64,000 bases of DNA from Ananas comosus (taxonomy: Eukaryota; Streptophyta; Magnoliopsida; Poales; Bromeliaceae). The stretch is taken from positions 8,415,811 to 8,479,810 of the forward strand of contig NC_033632.1 in the NCBI RefSeq assembly GCF_001540865.1, written 5' to 3'. The position numbers and the translations under genes were made by a program. Of the stretch, positions 11,642 to 21,556 are shown piece by piece (within the stretch, counting starts at the first letter, position 1; every line of letters starts with the position of its first letter). The notes beneath the pieces are model-generated. The model did not search any database. It was not told the DNA's origin and saw nothing but the letters and a program-made list of their open reading frames with translations.

Positions 11642-14012
11642 TTAAGTGTAACATATCACTTCCCTGTGAGTCGTGCCGAGTTCCGTCGAAATGAGCGAAA
11701 CGCGGAAAGGAATGAGTTACTATAGGCTAAAAGTGAATTGGAGCCTATATATGAAATATAAAAGGACCCGAGAGAGTGAAATTGCAATTCTGGACAATTT
11801 CCAGAATTTTTGCTCTCGGGGACCGGTCCCTTGGGTGAGAGACTGGTTCCCGAACGTTGGTAAATCGAGCAGAAGGAAAAATCGGCTAAGTCCCGGAAGC
11901 TGAGCTCTCGGGAACCGGTCCTTCGGCGGGAGACCGGTCCCCGGAGACCGATCCCCGGAGACCGATTTCATCGAGGGGAGACCGGTCCCCTTTCGCACAG
12001 GTTGCAGGACAGCTCTCGGGAACCGGTCCCTGAAGGGGAGAGACCGGTCCCCGAGCCCGAAAATGCCCAGTGAGGGCTATTTGAAAAGATGAAAAGTTGA
12101 GGGGTTTAAATGCAAATATGGCTTGAGAGGGGTTATATGGGTTAGGGCATGAGTGAGAACTCATTTGTTCTCACTCTCACTCTCAAACCTTCCCTCTCTT
12201 TCTCTCTAAAACCTTTTTCTTCTCTCTCCCTCTCTCTCTAGGGCTTGGACCAAGAGGGTTTTGGAGGAAAAAGGCTTGGAGAAGAAGCTCTCCAAGGTGA
12301 AGACCAAGCTAGAGCAAGGCTTTGAAGAGAAGCTTTGGACTCCAAAGGTGAGTTCTTGTGATTTTAGTTTGAGTTTTGGGTTTTTGCTTCTAGTTGAAGC
12401 ATCTAGAGAGGTTTATTGTAGTTTTCCTCCATGTTTACTCAAGCTAGGGGCTTGATTGGAGAGGGTGATATTGTGAAGGATCTATATTTAGGGTTTTGTA
12501 ATTTTAAGGTTCAAACTTGGGTTTGATCTCATTTTAACCTAATTGGTAGGTCTACGAACGCAACGGTGCGCTCGGTTCTGCGATACGACAAGCGTGCGCG
12601 AAGATATTAAGAAAACAAGCGGAAATAGTACAGATCGTCGTAGCTCGCGGCGATCGAGTCCTAAAATTGTGGAATCAGAACCGTGGCATCCTTGTGACAC
12701 ACTAAGGTGGGGGGTGCTATCCGGAAACACCGGATCTCTTTTTATGTCTATGTCCCTTCTTTGAGCATGTTGATATCATAACATTCTTGCATTTGCATGT
12801 AGGGTAATGAACAGTACATGTTGGTTATAACAATTATCTGCGTAGGATTATTGTAATGATGGGGATTCATGTGAATAAAGATAGTGAAAGACCCTATATG
12901 CATGTGAATGTAAGAAATGACTGTGACCGTAGTAAATAAGGGTGACATTGACATTAGTGACTCGATTGACACCAATAAGTAAACAGTTAAACAAGGTTTA
13001 ACCCATGTGACATATGTGTATTGTGGCATCAGGACCACCGTGATATTGGCAAGTGACAGTATGTGCATGAATAGGTATTAACCATTCATCGGCATTGAGG
13101 TAGCGAGAATTGTGACAGGTTGGCCATACCTCCTCAAAATTAAGGATGGGATCATACTCACATGTATTGGTTCCAGCTTGTGAGAGGTCGCTCTTCCACG
13201 AGCGGTGTACTCCAGAGAAGAAATGCACCACGGGTGGACGTGCCCCGCGAAGATCCTTCGGGTGCTAGTGCCTTGTGCCTCCTTCGTTAGATGGATATGT
13301 AGACTGTGAGTTGGGTAAACCAGGAGCACCCCAGGTTGAATTGGGTAAAGGCCAAGGGAAAGTGAAAAGGACTTGCATGCATAATAATCATGTATTTGAA
13401 TGTGAATATCTATCTGTGACTTGTTTCTTGCAGGCATTGTATTAGAAGTGCATTAGTGGGTTTGTTATTCTTCCTTATTGAAATACATATGCCGGAATTA
13501 GACCTAGTGGGCGAATCGGCGTGGTCGGCGGCCGAACCCACTGGGAACTTCTTCTTGTTCTCATTACCACTAACCCTGCAGATCCGTACGCGAGCGGGGC
13601 GGCGGAGGATCGAGGCAAGGGAGTCGCGCCATAGATAGCGACCCCGGAGTTGTATAGGCATACCCTACACTCGGTGCAATCAACTTTTGTATGTTGAAAC
13701 TGTAAGATGTAAATGATGTAAATTATATTTTGGTTAAAGAAAGATGTGATGTAAATGAATGTAATGGACTACTTGTGTTTGGTTCAAATGAAATCAAATA
13801 ACATGTAATGGATATTTCGTTAGTTTCGATGCTTTCACTTGTGTTGTTGTTTGCCCTCATGCAAACCTTGTATATTCCGCAATTCTCTTTTGACTTGCTT
13901 GTAATATACTTGTTGTTGCAGCCTAGGGCGGACAGGGGAGGAACTGTCCGTTTGGCGTCTGTCGTGTGCTCGAATCCGACCAAAATGGCGGAGCTCGGGG
14001 CGTGACATTAAG
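11642..14012 (+). mobile_element. Solo LTR A with 5-bp target-site duplication
   Basis: The LTR spans 11647-14007 (2361 bp), starting TGTAACATATCAC and ending GGGGCGTGACA. TTAAG flanks it exactly on both sides (11642-11646 and 14008-14012), in the middle of a ~208-bp tandem unit. There is no internal coding region, so it is a solo LTR left by recombination between two LTRs. It is the reverse complement of solo LTR B over most of its length. An ACCGGT palindrome cluster lies at 11819-12056, a CT-rich tract at 12165-12240, and a conserved CGGCCGAACCCACTGGGAAC block near 13530. Confidence 0.92.
11819..12056. repeat. ACCGGT palindrome cluster in LTR A
   Basis: About six exact ACCGGT cores, each inside a longer palindrome such as GGGACCGGTCCC, with a few decayed copies. 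Neighbouring cores pair up as CTCGGGAACCGGTCC ... GGAGACCGGTCCCCGAG, so pairs of palindromes form larger hairpins. The same cluster occurs at the same relative place in LTRs B, C and D. Confidence 0.9.
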
Positions 14013-14779
14013 CATTCGTTGGAATACTCATATATCTGACGGTGCTAAGTAAGTCTTATAAAAAAAATCTCTAACTATTATTTTACTGTGGTGCATATGT
14101 AGTGGTGTAGGGTACACCCATATATCTTGTAGTGATATTACCACTTTTATAGTGAAAACACGATGTTTTACATCATAGCCAGAAACAGAACACTAATATG
14201 GCTATTCGGTACACTTTAAGCCTTGGTTGGAATATCGATATATTTGACAGTGCTAATCAAGTCTTATAGAAAAAGGCTCGAACTATGGCTTTACTGAGGT
14301 GCATCTATAGTGCTAATGGGCACACCCATATATCTAGTAGTGATATATACACTTTTATAGGGGAGACCCAATTTTTCACATTATAGCAAAATATGGAACA
14401 CTTATACGGCTATTCAGTACATTTTAAACCTTGGTTGGAACACTCATATATCTGACGGTGTTAAGTAAGTCCTATAAAAAAAAGCTCTAACTATTGTTTT
14501 ATTGCGGTGCATCTGTAGTGGTGTAGAGCACACCCATATATCTAGGGAAAAGTGATATGACCACTTTTATAGTGAAGACATGATTTTTCACATCATAACC
14601 AGAAACGAAACACTAATATGGCTATTCGGTACACTTTAAGCCTTAGTTGGAACACCGATATATTTGACAGTGCTAATCAAATCTTATAAAAAAGAAGCTC
14701 CAGCTATAACTTTACCGAGCTGCATCTATAGTGGTGTAGGGCACACCCATATATCTAGTAGTGAAATGGCCACTTTTAT

Positions 14780-15483
14780 TGTAACGTAGCGAAACCTCAA
14801 TAGCGATTATCGAATTTTAACCAAATTAGTTAAAATGCCGAGACAAATGGTTGGACAAGTTCCATTTTGCATTCCAACAAAGTTGGAAGGTAAAAATGAG
14901 TTTAAGAAGTGTTGAAATGGTTTTGGCATCGACCGACGCGAAGTAGAGTCGAGTTGAAACCAAAACAGCATTCTAGAGCATTGTGTACCGGTACACCATG
15001 GTGGTTGTACCGGTACAGCAAGCGACCCAAGCACTGGCTGCTCTCTGGTCTGGGCAGTCTTGGTGGTGTACCGGTACGGGACCCCGTGTACCGGTACAAA
15101 CCCTGCGCACCCGAGAGGACTCTGCTCTCGGGTTGGCATCTGCGCGGCCTCGTACCGATACGGGAGTCCGTGTACCGGTACGTCGTGGCTCTGGCAGCAA
15201 GGGTTGGTCTGCTGCATAATAGAAAGCTGAGGGACCTAGTTGCTATTGTAGCAACATGTATTATACCAATCCTCTCCCCCTTTTCACAGCAAACACACAC
15301 ACACCTCTCTCTCTCATTTCTTCCTCTTTCTCTCTCTAGAAGGTTGCCCTAGAGCAAGGAGAAGAAGGAGAAGGAGCTTGGAGAAGGGATTTCGGGAGGA
15401 TTTGAAGAGCTAGAAGCTCTCCTACAAGAAAGCCTTGGTAGAGCTTGGGACTAGAGGTAAGTTTTTGCAAGATATTTCTAGCT
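14780..15483 (+). mobile_element. Truncated LTR F with GTACCGGTAC cluster
   Basis: It starts TGTAACGTAGCG directly after the tandem array. A palindrome cluster of GTACCGGTAC and close variants lies at 14982-15182 (about six copies), followed by a CA/CT-rich tract at 15292-15340, the same order as in LTRs A-D. At about 15484 it runs into unrelated sequence and I find no matching CGTGACA end, so the rest is lost or displaced. Confidence 0.6.
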
Positions 15484-15690
15484 TGCGTTTGGTTGGGGGT
15501 TAAGGAGTGGAATAACACTTTAACCCCCATTTAATCCCCAAACACTTCCATTTAGGGGTGGGGTTAGTAAACCCCACCCCAAACCGGGTTATCCCTGATA
15601 ACCCGGTTTGGGGTGGGGTTTACTAACCCCACCCCCCCTGATAACCCGGTTTGGGGTGGGGTTTACTAACCCCACCCCCCCTCCCCGCTT
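15484..15690. repeat. MITE-like piece and perfect 39-bp hairpin with a third arm
   Basis: A GCGTTTGGTTGGGGGTTAA end at about 15484 and TTAATCCCCAAACAC at about 15544 look like MITE inverted ends. Next to it, 15555-15593 and 15597-15635 are perfect 39-bp reverse complements with a 3-base loop; the right arm is then repeated at 15640-15678. The arms contain GGGGTGGGGTTAGTAAACCCC, itself partly self-complementary. Confidence 0.75.
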
Positions 15691-15699
15691 TAGCCCCGT

Positions 15700-16290
15700 A
15701 CGGCTCCCAAAGCCCTTTCGCTTTCCCCTTTCTCCCATGTTGATCGTTCCCCTTCCTCCCCTTTCTCACCTCGAAGCCCTTCACTCCGGCTTTCCCCTTC
15801 CTCCCCTTTCTCACCCCGAAGCCCTTTCACCGCCGGATCTGCCTCCTCCCGAAGCCCCTCCACTCCGGCCGAATCCCTTCACCTCTGACCCGAAGCCCTT
15901 CCCCAAAGCCTCTTCACATCCGCCCGAAGCCCTTCACCGCCGGCCGAACCCCTCCACCTCCGGCTTCACCTCCGGCCGAAGCCCTTCACCTCTGCCCTTA
16001 GCCCCTCACCGCCAGCCGAACCCCTCCACCTCCGGCTTCACCTCCGCCCGAAGCCCTTTTCTTCCGGCCGAAGCCCGTTACCGCCGCCCGAACCCCTTCA
16101 CCTCCGGCTTCACCTCCGCTCGAAGCCTTTCACCTCCGCCCTTACCCCTGAACCGCCGGCCGAACCCCTTCACCTCCGGCTTCACTTCTACTCGAAGCCC
16201 TTCACTGCTGGCCAAACCCCTTCACCTACGGCTTCACCTCCGCCCGAAGCCCTTCACATCCACCTGAAGCCCTTCTTCCTCCTCGCGTCC
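15700..16290. repeat. GC-rich degenerate minisatellite
   Basis: Recurring blocks CTTCACCTCCGGC and CCGAAGCCCTTCACC are repeated about a dozen times with changes. One frame stays open for 219 residues and encodes a proline/serine-rich low-complexity peptide; I treat that as a by-product of the repeat, because it has no domain, signal or splice context. Confidence 0.65.
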
Positions 16291-17031
16291 GACATACCCA
16301 CACGTCCGGATCTACCTTCTCACGGTTTATCTGCCCGATCTACACGGACGATTTGTTGGTTTCTTCGTGGATTTGTGGAATTCTTGTTGGTCTCGGTTAA
16401 GGCCCGTTCCTCGATATCTTGGTCGTAGGGAAGGCGTTGTGCTGCTACCCTTCGGTCTTCGGTTCTGATCTTGCCAACAGTGTACGGATTCCCCGCCGTT
16501 GCGTGCTATCGATCTCACTGTCGCGCCTTGACTATCTCTGTGCTTGGTTCTGGCCATTTCTGAATTTGGTATCTTTGCGATAGACAAGTTTGATCTCCAT
16601 GTTTACTGTTGCCATATATAGCGTTTCTATATATCCAATGCCGTTGAAAGAATATCATCTATTTGCACAATAATTGGTATAACGCACATGATGTTGATCT
16701 GAGCATACTTGAGAATATTAAGCATTGGTTGGAAGCTTGTGGTTCGGCGATGATGACGGATTCTAATTAAGATTAGAAGGATGGCATCGATGGAAACATC
16801 GATGCAACCCCATGTTAGTTGGAATCCACTTGAGCCAATTATGGGAACGAACCATCAAGACTCCCATTTAGGGGACCATACATTTTTACATAGGACACAA
16901 ATATTGCATGAAATATCTACTCTATCCATGTTTTTATCATATCATTCTACCCTTTATTATATATAGTCTACTTGGTAGTAGAGAATAACAATTGCATCAG
17001 TCTATTGTGTACGCAATGCTTATACATTACC
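16291..17031. other. No recognisable gene
   Basis: Mixed sequence with a TAAGCATTGGTTGG phrase near 16720 that recalls the tandem array on the left. It may include 3' non-coding sequence of the Tat-type element to the right. I see no gene, promoter or complete repeat. Confidence 0.35.
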
Positions 17032-17499
17032 TCATAGAATATTTTCTCTAAAGAATTTGACAACATCATCTGCTTTTACTTCTCTAAGTGGGATTGCTTC
17101 AACCCATCTAGAAAAATAATCTGTAGCGGCAAGAATAAACTTATGCCCCCTGGAAGATGGTAGATTGATAGGCCCTATCACATATGTTCCCCACATATCA
17201 AATGGCCATGAGGCGATTGTAGGATGCAAGGGGTTTGGATGTTGATGAATGAAGTCACCATGGATTTGACATTGATGGCACTTTCTAGCATACATCATAC
17301 AATCTTGTATCATTGTTGGCCAATAATATCCCAAATGTTTAAATTTGAGGCGCATTTTTGGCCCTGATTGGTGCGCACCGCAAACACCCGAATGAATTTC
17401 ATGCATGACTTGTTTAATCTCATTTGGTGATAAACATTTAAGCCATAATTGATCAAAAGATCTGCGATAAAGTTGATTATTAACGTATACGTATCTCAT
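17032..17499 (-). pseudogene. Tat-type integrase fragment
   Basis: A 155-residue open stretch. The zinc-binding part shows HEIHSGVCGAHQ and CHQCQIHGD, the His/Cys finger. The core follows with PFDMWGTYVIGPI and FILAATDYFSRWVEAIPL. In this lineage the first position reads WGxDVIGPI with the catalytic Asp; here that Asp is Tyr, so the enzyme could not work. It ends at DVVKFFRENIL, before the catalytic glutamate. Confidence 0.85.
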
Positions 17500-17634
17500 C
17501 GCTCTTTTCTTAATTTGTGCTTATCTTGACTTTTCTTCTGGCAGTTTATTATATTTGAGAAAATCGATGAAAGGTTCTCTTCAATCATCTTCTATATCGA
17601 TATTTGTAACTTCAGCTTCCTTCGTATCTTTTTC

Positions 17635-17919
17635 TTAATTTAAGTCAGCCGGGGATAATATTTTTCGATTCCATATAATTATTTGGACCTCATCCATGGT
17701 GGGATCAGCAAGCTCTTTAGCCAGTCTAGCTAGGGCATCAGCCTTTCCATTTATAGCCCTGGACACTTTTTCTATTTTTATATATGGGATTTTCTTCATA
17801 AGATATTTCACTTTTGTTTGATATTCGACCAACTCAGGTTTATGCACTTTAAACTCCCCTTCAACTTGGTTGATGATTAATTGGGAGTCTCCATAGATAT
17901 GCAATTTTTGTATGTTCAA
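17635..17919 (-). pseudogene. Second (archaeal-type) RNase H of the Tat element
   Basis: A 94-residue stretch with LHIYGDSQLIINQVEGEF (a catalytic Asp in GDSQL) and NGKADALARLA near the end (another acidic position), the usual pattern of the additional RNase H in Tat elements. It lies between the retroviral-type RNase H and integrase, as expected. Confidence 0.8.
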
Positions 17920-17982
17920 CTGAATAGCAATTTCTAAACTAGCAATAAGAGCTTCATATTCAGCCTCATTATTTGTGCGAGG

Positions 17983-18610
17983 CTAAGAAAGGGCTAATGA
18001 GTATCTTAAAATGCCTCCTTCAGGTGTTACAAAGATTAACCCTATCCCGGCCTTAATCTGAGGGATATTTGGAGCGAAAACTGGTTGAATTGAGGATGCA
18101 CCATCAAAATACATTTTCCAATAGGGTTGGTCTTCTACAGTAAACATGATACGCTCATCGGGCAAATCACAAATCAAAGGTGAGTCATCTAAAATTGGGT
18201 GCGCAGCTAGAAAATCAGCAAGTACTTGCCCATTGATGGCTTTCTGTGGTACATAAGTGATGTCAAATTCAAGGAGTATAACAGCCCACTTTGCCAACCT
18301 TCCAGTCTTGCCCTTTGATGGCTTTCTGTGGTACATAAGTGATGTCAAATTCAAGGAGTATAACAGCCCACTTTGCCAACCTTCCTGTCAAAACTGGCCT
18401 GGTCATTAAGAATTTAAGCGGGTCCACCCTCGAAATTAAATGAATTTTCTGTTCCAACATATAATGTCTTAATTTCTTAACGGCAAATATGAGGGCTAGA
18501 CAGTGCTTTTCAATTGGTGAGTAAGAATTTTCTGCCCCCACTAACATCCTACTAAGATAATATAGAGCATTTTCCTTTCCTTCTTCATTATTTTGAGCAA
18601 AGAAGTGCAC
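17983..18610 (-). pseudogene. RNase H region of the Tat element with an 82-bp tandem duplication
   Basis: Two overlapping open stretches cover the retroviral-type RNase H (LYYLSRMLVGAENSYSPIEK, RHYMLEQKIHLISRVDPLKF) and the following linker (QVLADFLAAHPI). The segment encoding EFDITYVPQKAI occurs twice: the blocks starting at about 18235 and 18317 are near-identical and offset by 82 bp. As 82 is not a multiple of three, the duplication itself breaks the frame. Confidence 0.85.
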
Positions 18611-20950
18611 TCAGCGATCCTTCAAGGGGTGCAGCGGTATATAAAATTAACAGCCTGCATGAAATAGGGGCAGCAAGTTACTGGGGGGGGACTTAATAAA
18701 TATTTACTTAATGTCTATCAATGCTGATTTGACAATCATATCCCAGTATAAAGGTGCATCTTTCTTCACCAATTTAGAAATGGTTTACATTCATGCCAGA
18801 TAAATTTGATATGAATCTTCTAATGGTATCAGCCAATCTTCTTGAAAGACCGCAATTGCTTCAAATTCTTTGGGGAGGCCAATTCTATGATTAGCCTTAA
18901 TTTTGCCTGTGCGTCGATCAATTCCTCTATCGTGCTACAATAAACCAAGAATTGCGCTGAATAAACTCTAATGCACTTAGTAGGATTCATTTCGACTTTA
19001 TATTTTCTTCATCTGGTGAAAACTGTTATTAACGTCTTCAAAATGAGTGCCTTTTATTTACAGGTTTTGACAACCAATCGGTCAACATAACAATTCAACA
19101 CTTTTGTGGAGCAGTCATCAAAATTACTGTCATAGCCCTTTGCATAGTGGTCCTGCATTTTTTAGGACAAGCGGCATAACTCCTTGATAACAGTATATAG
19201 CCAATTGGAGTATCTAAAGGCTGGTGTGTTTTTCGTCCTCAGGCGCCATCTTTATTCGGGTTATCACCAGAGGAACCATCCATGAAGGAAAACATCTCGT
19301 ACTTGAAGTTTACGATCATCAGCTTTAACGTGACTGGGCAGTGAAAATTCTCCTTGGGCATGCTTTATATCAGATCTCGAAAAGTCAAGCAACACGAATT
19401 TGATCATTCTTCTTCTTACTGGGCACTATGCTCACCAATCCAGTCAGCATTATTTTTCTTCTCTGATTGACCTACTTTAATAAGCTTTTTAGCTTCTGTT
19501 ATTGATCTGTTCTTCTAGGTCAACCCTTGCTCGACTCCTGGAGCGTTGATTTACTGGAACCACGATCTGGCTAATGGCAAGTTTTGAACGTCAATCACTC
19601 GGATCTAATTCCGTGCGATTTTTTATATGTCCAAAGCAAAACAGTCTTTATATTCTAAACAACAATTTTCAACATGTTCTTGATCTTCTCTGCGAAGTTA
19701 GTGCACTAATATAGTAGTGATCTTCGATCTTCTTCGTTCCCCAATTTTATTTCTAAAAGCTCATCAACGGTGGGCTTGCCCCCCTCTTCAAGCTTCGCTG
19801 ATGGAGCATCTTTTTAATCAGAAGCTTTGTTTCTTACTGGCTCAGTTGCAGCAGATCGTGTCCTTATCTTGCTTTGATGTGCCCTTATTGTCAATCATTA
19901 GTGCAGTATGTCGATATGACACGTGCAATCATTATTGGTTATCTTGGGGCAATGAGCAGGATTGATGATATCCTGCCGTTTCATGTGTACGTTCGGCCAT
20001 TGGAAGCACATGACTCTTCTTTTTGTGTCCTTATCTGCTTTATGTCTTTATTTGTAATCATAGTCAATTATGTCGTATGAACGAGTGAATCATATATTGG
20101 TTATCTTGGGCACATGAGCAGATTGAAATGATATACCTAGGCCCTTTCATTGTGTACCGTTCGGCCATTTGGAAGCAATGGACTCTTTTTCTGTGGTGGA
20201 TTCCACATTATTCTGAAAAAATTTTCGATTGGAGCTCGTGACCTCGTTACAGAATCCCGATCTATTTATCAATGTCTTTTGAGATTTTTTGCGAAAAGTT
20301 TTTGCATGTTGACATTTCATATATTCTCATCAGAGTTTAGTCAAGCTGATTGAAGATCAGAGGGTATAAATCATCTGGCTTGTAAAAAAAGGTCCCTTTC
20401 TTTGATTCTTTCTTTTCTTTGACTTTCTCCACTCTGAGGAGGTACAAATGAAGGTTTTTAGATCATTCACTTTATGTTGAGTCACTTATAGTGAAGCAGT
20501 TTTATATGTCTATATGGAACTCGAGTAAATATTTAAGGAATCCTCAATCAATTTCAGGATTCATTATGAATATTTTTTTTTTTTTTTTTCGACACAACCA
20601 TGGGATGGGTGCGTTTTTTATTTGACATCAGAGATGTCGAGAAATCTCTATCATCTGTCTGATGAAGTCTTCTTTGCCCCAGGGCATGTTGTAACTTGAA
20701 AAGAAAATGTTTCAACATTTTCCTTAATGTTCTTCATCATCGCGAATCTTCCTGAATCAATTCCGAAGTAAGTTGGGAATCATATTTCTTTATTATCTCA
20801 ATTTTATCTTCCCTTTGATAAATTTTTATCGCTCTCGAACTTTACCCTCTTCAAGTTCGCGGAGACAATATTGTATATCCTTTTCAGATTCTGCAAAATA
20901 CCGTCGCATCTTATATCGTACTTCTGCACTCCAAATGGGCGTATTCACCA
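18611..20950 (-). pseudogene. Ruined reverse-transcriptase region of the Tat element
   Basis: No long open frame and no clear RT motif remains. The position between protease and RNase H implies this was the RT. An imperfect direct repeat is visible: about 19855-20015 and 20025-20200 share CTTATTTGTCAATCA-like and GGTTATCTTGGG...GTACGTTCGGCCATT blocks. A pure T run of about 16 lies near 20573-20589. Confidence 0.5.
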
Positions 20951-21556
20951 TCAATTTGAATCTTCTCCATCCTTAATATATTTCATACATTGATGAAGAG
21001 TAGAGGGGACAACATTATACTCGTGCAACCAAGGCCGTCCCAATAATGCTTTATACGAAGTATCTGCATTTATCACATAGAACTTTACATCGGTCCGCAA
21101 TGCTCCAAATTTTATAGGAAAAATGATCGACCTGAGAGCTTTTTGGCTATGCTGATTAAAGCCTTGAATCAAAATTTTTTCTGAGGACAGATGATCGACA
21201 TTCAGAGCTAAACTTTTCAAAGTTCTTAAAGTCAAGATGTTGACTGAGGATCCAGGATCAATTAGAATACGATTAATCTTCTCTCCATCGCTTGTCCCAG
21301 TCACGTATAACGGCCTATTGTGATGAGCAGTTCCCAACAGCATGTCCTCGTCAGTGAAAGCAACATTGGCGATATGTCTGGAGTACAATGCTTCTTTCAT
21401 ATTCATCTCAGCAAAATAAGCATAATAGGGCTCGGGGTTTTGTAAAGTGTAGATGAGTACATCCCGAATTTCTCTGGACATCATCAGGGCGTCATACACA
21501 CTCAACAAGGCTGGCACTTTTCTTAAATGGGAAGATACGCGATTTTTAGTTTTCAC
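20951..21556 (-). pseudogene. Tat-type aspartic protease segment
   Basis: A 201-residue stretch. ILIDPGSSVNILTLRTL is the active-site region of Tat-lineage proteases, and KFYVINADTSYKALLGRPWLHEYNVVPST is the typical C-terminal half, ending in STLHQCMKY. It would cleave the element's polyprotein. Its upstream gag is missing: the sequence is replaced at about 21554 by LTR G2. Confidence 0.85.

Larger units (their letters stand above)
10230..14779 (+). repeat. ~208-bp tandem repeat array, interrupted twice
   Basis: Units carry the recurring blocks TTGGTTGGAACACTCATATAT, GCACACCCATATATCTAGTAG, CACTTTTATAGTG and GGCTATTCGGTACACTTTAA. The best-preserved run is 14008-14779, where unit starts fall near 14012, 14220, 14428 and 14640, a period of 208-212 bp. 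Degenerate units continue at 11313-11646 and 10230-10497. Solo LTR A (11647-14007) and the LTR fragment G1 (about 10498-11312) are inserted in it. Such arrays occur in the subterminal regions of CACTA transposons, but I see no CACTA end or transposase, so the origin is open. Confidence 0.7.
17032..21556 (-). mobile_element. Degenerate Ty3/Gypsy element of Tat/Ogre type
   Basis: A minus-strand element with, in order, aspartic protease (21556-20951), a ruined RT region, RNase H (18610-17983), a second archaeal-type RNase H (17919-17635) and integrase (17499-17032). A second RNase H before integrase is characteristic of the Tat lineage. Many stops, frame changes and internal duplications show it is old. 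At its right end it abuts LTR G2. No LTRs of its own were identified. Confidence 0.8.

Noticed and set aside
11819..12056. CRISPR-like array of palindromic repeats
   Set aside because: Spacing is irregular, repeats are short and degenerate, there are no cas genes, and the context is an LTR in a plant genome.
15608..16267. 219-residue proline-rich protein
   Set aside because: It follows a GC-rich minisatellite, has no domain or signal, and lies amid transposon debris.
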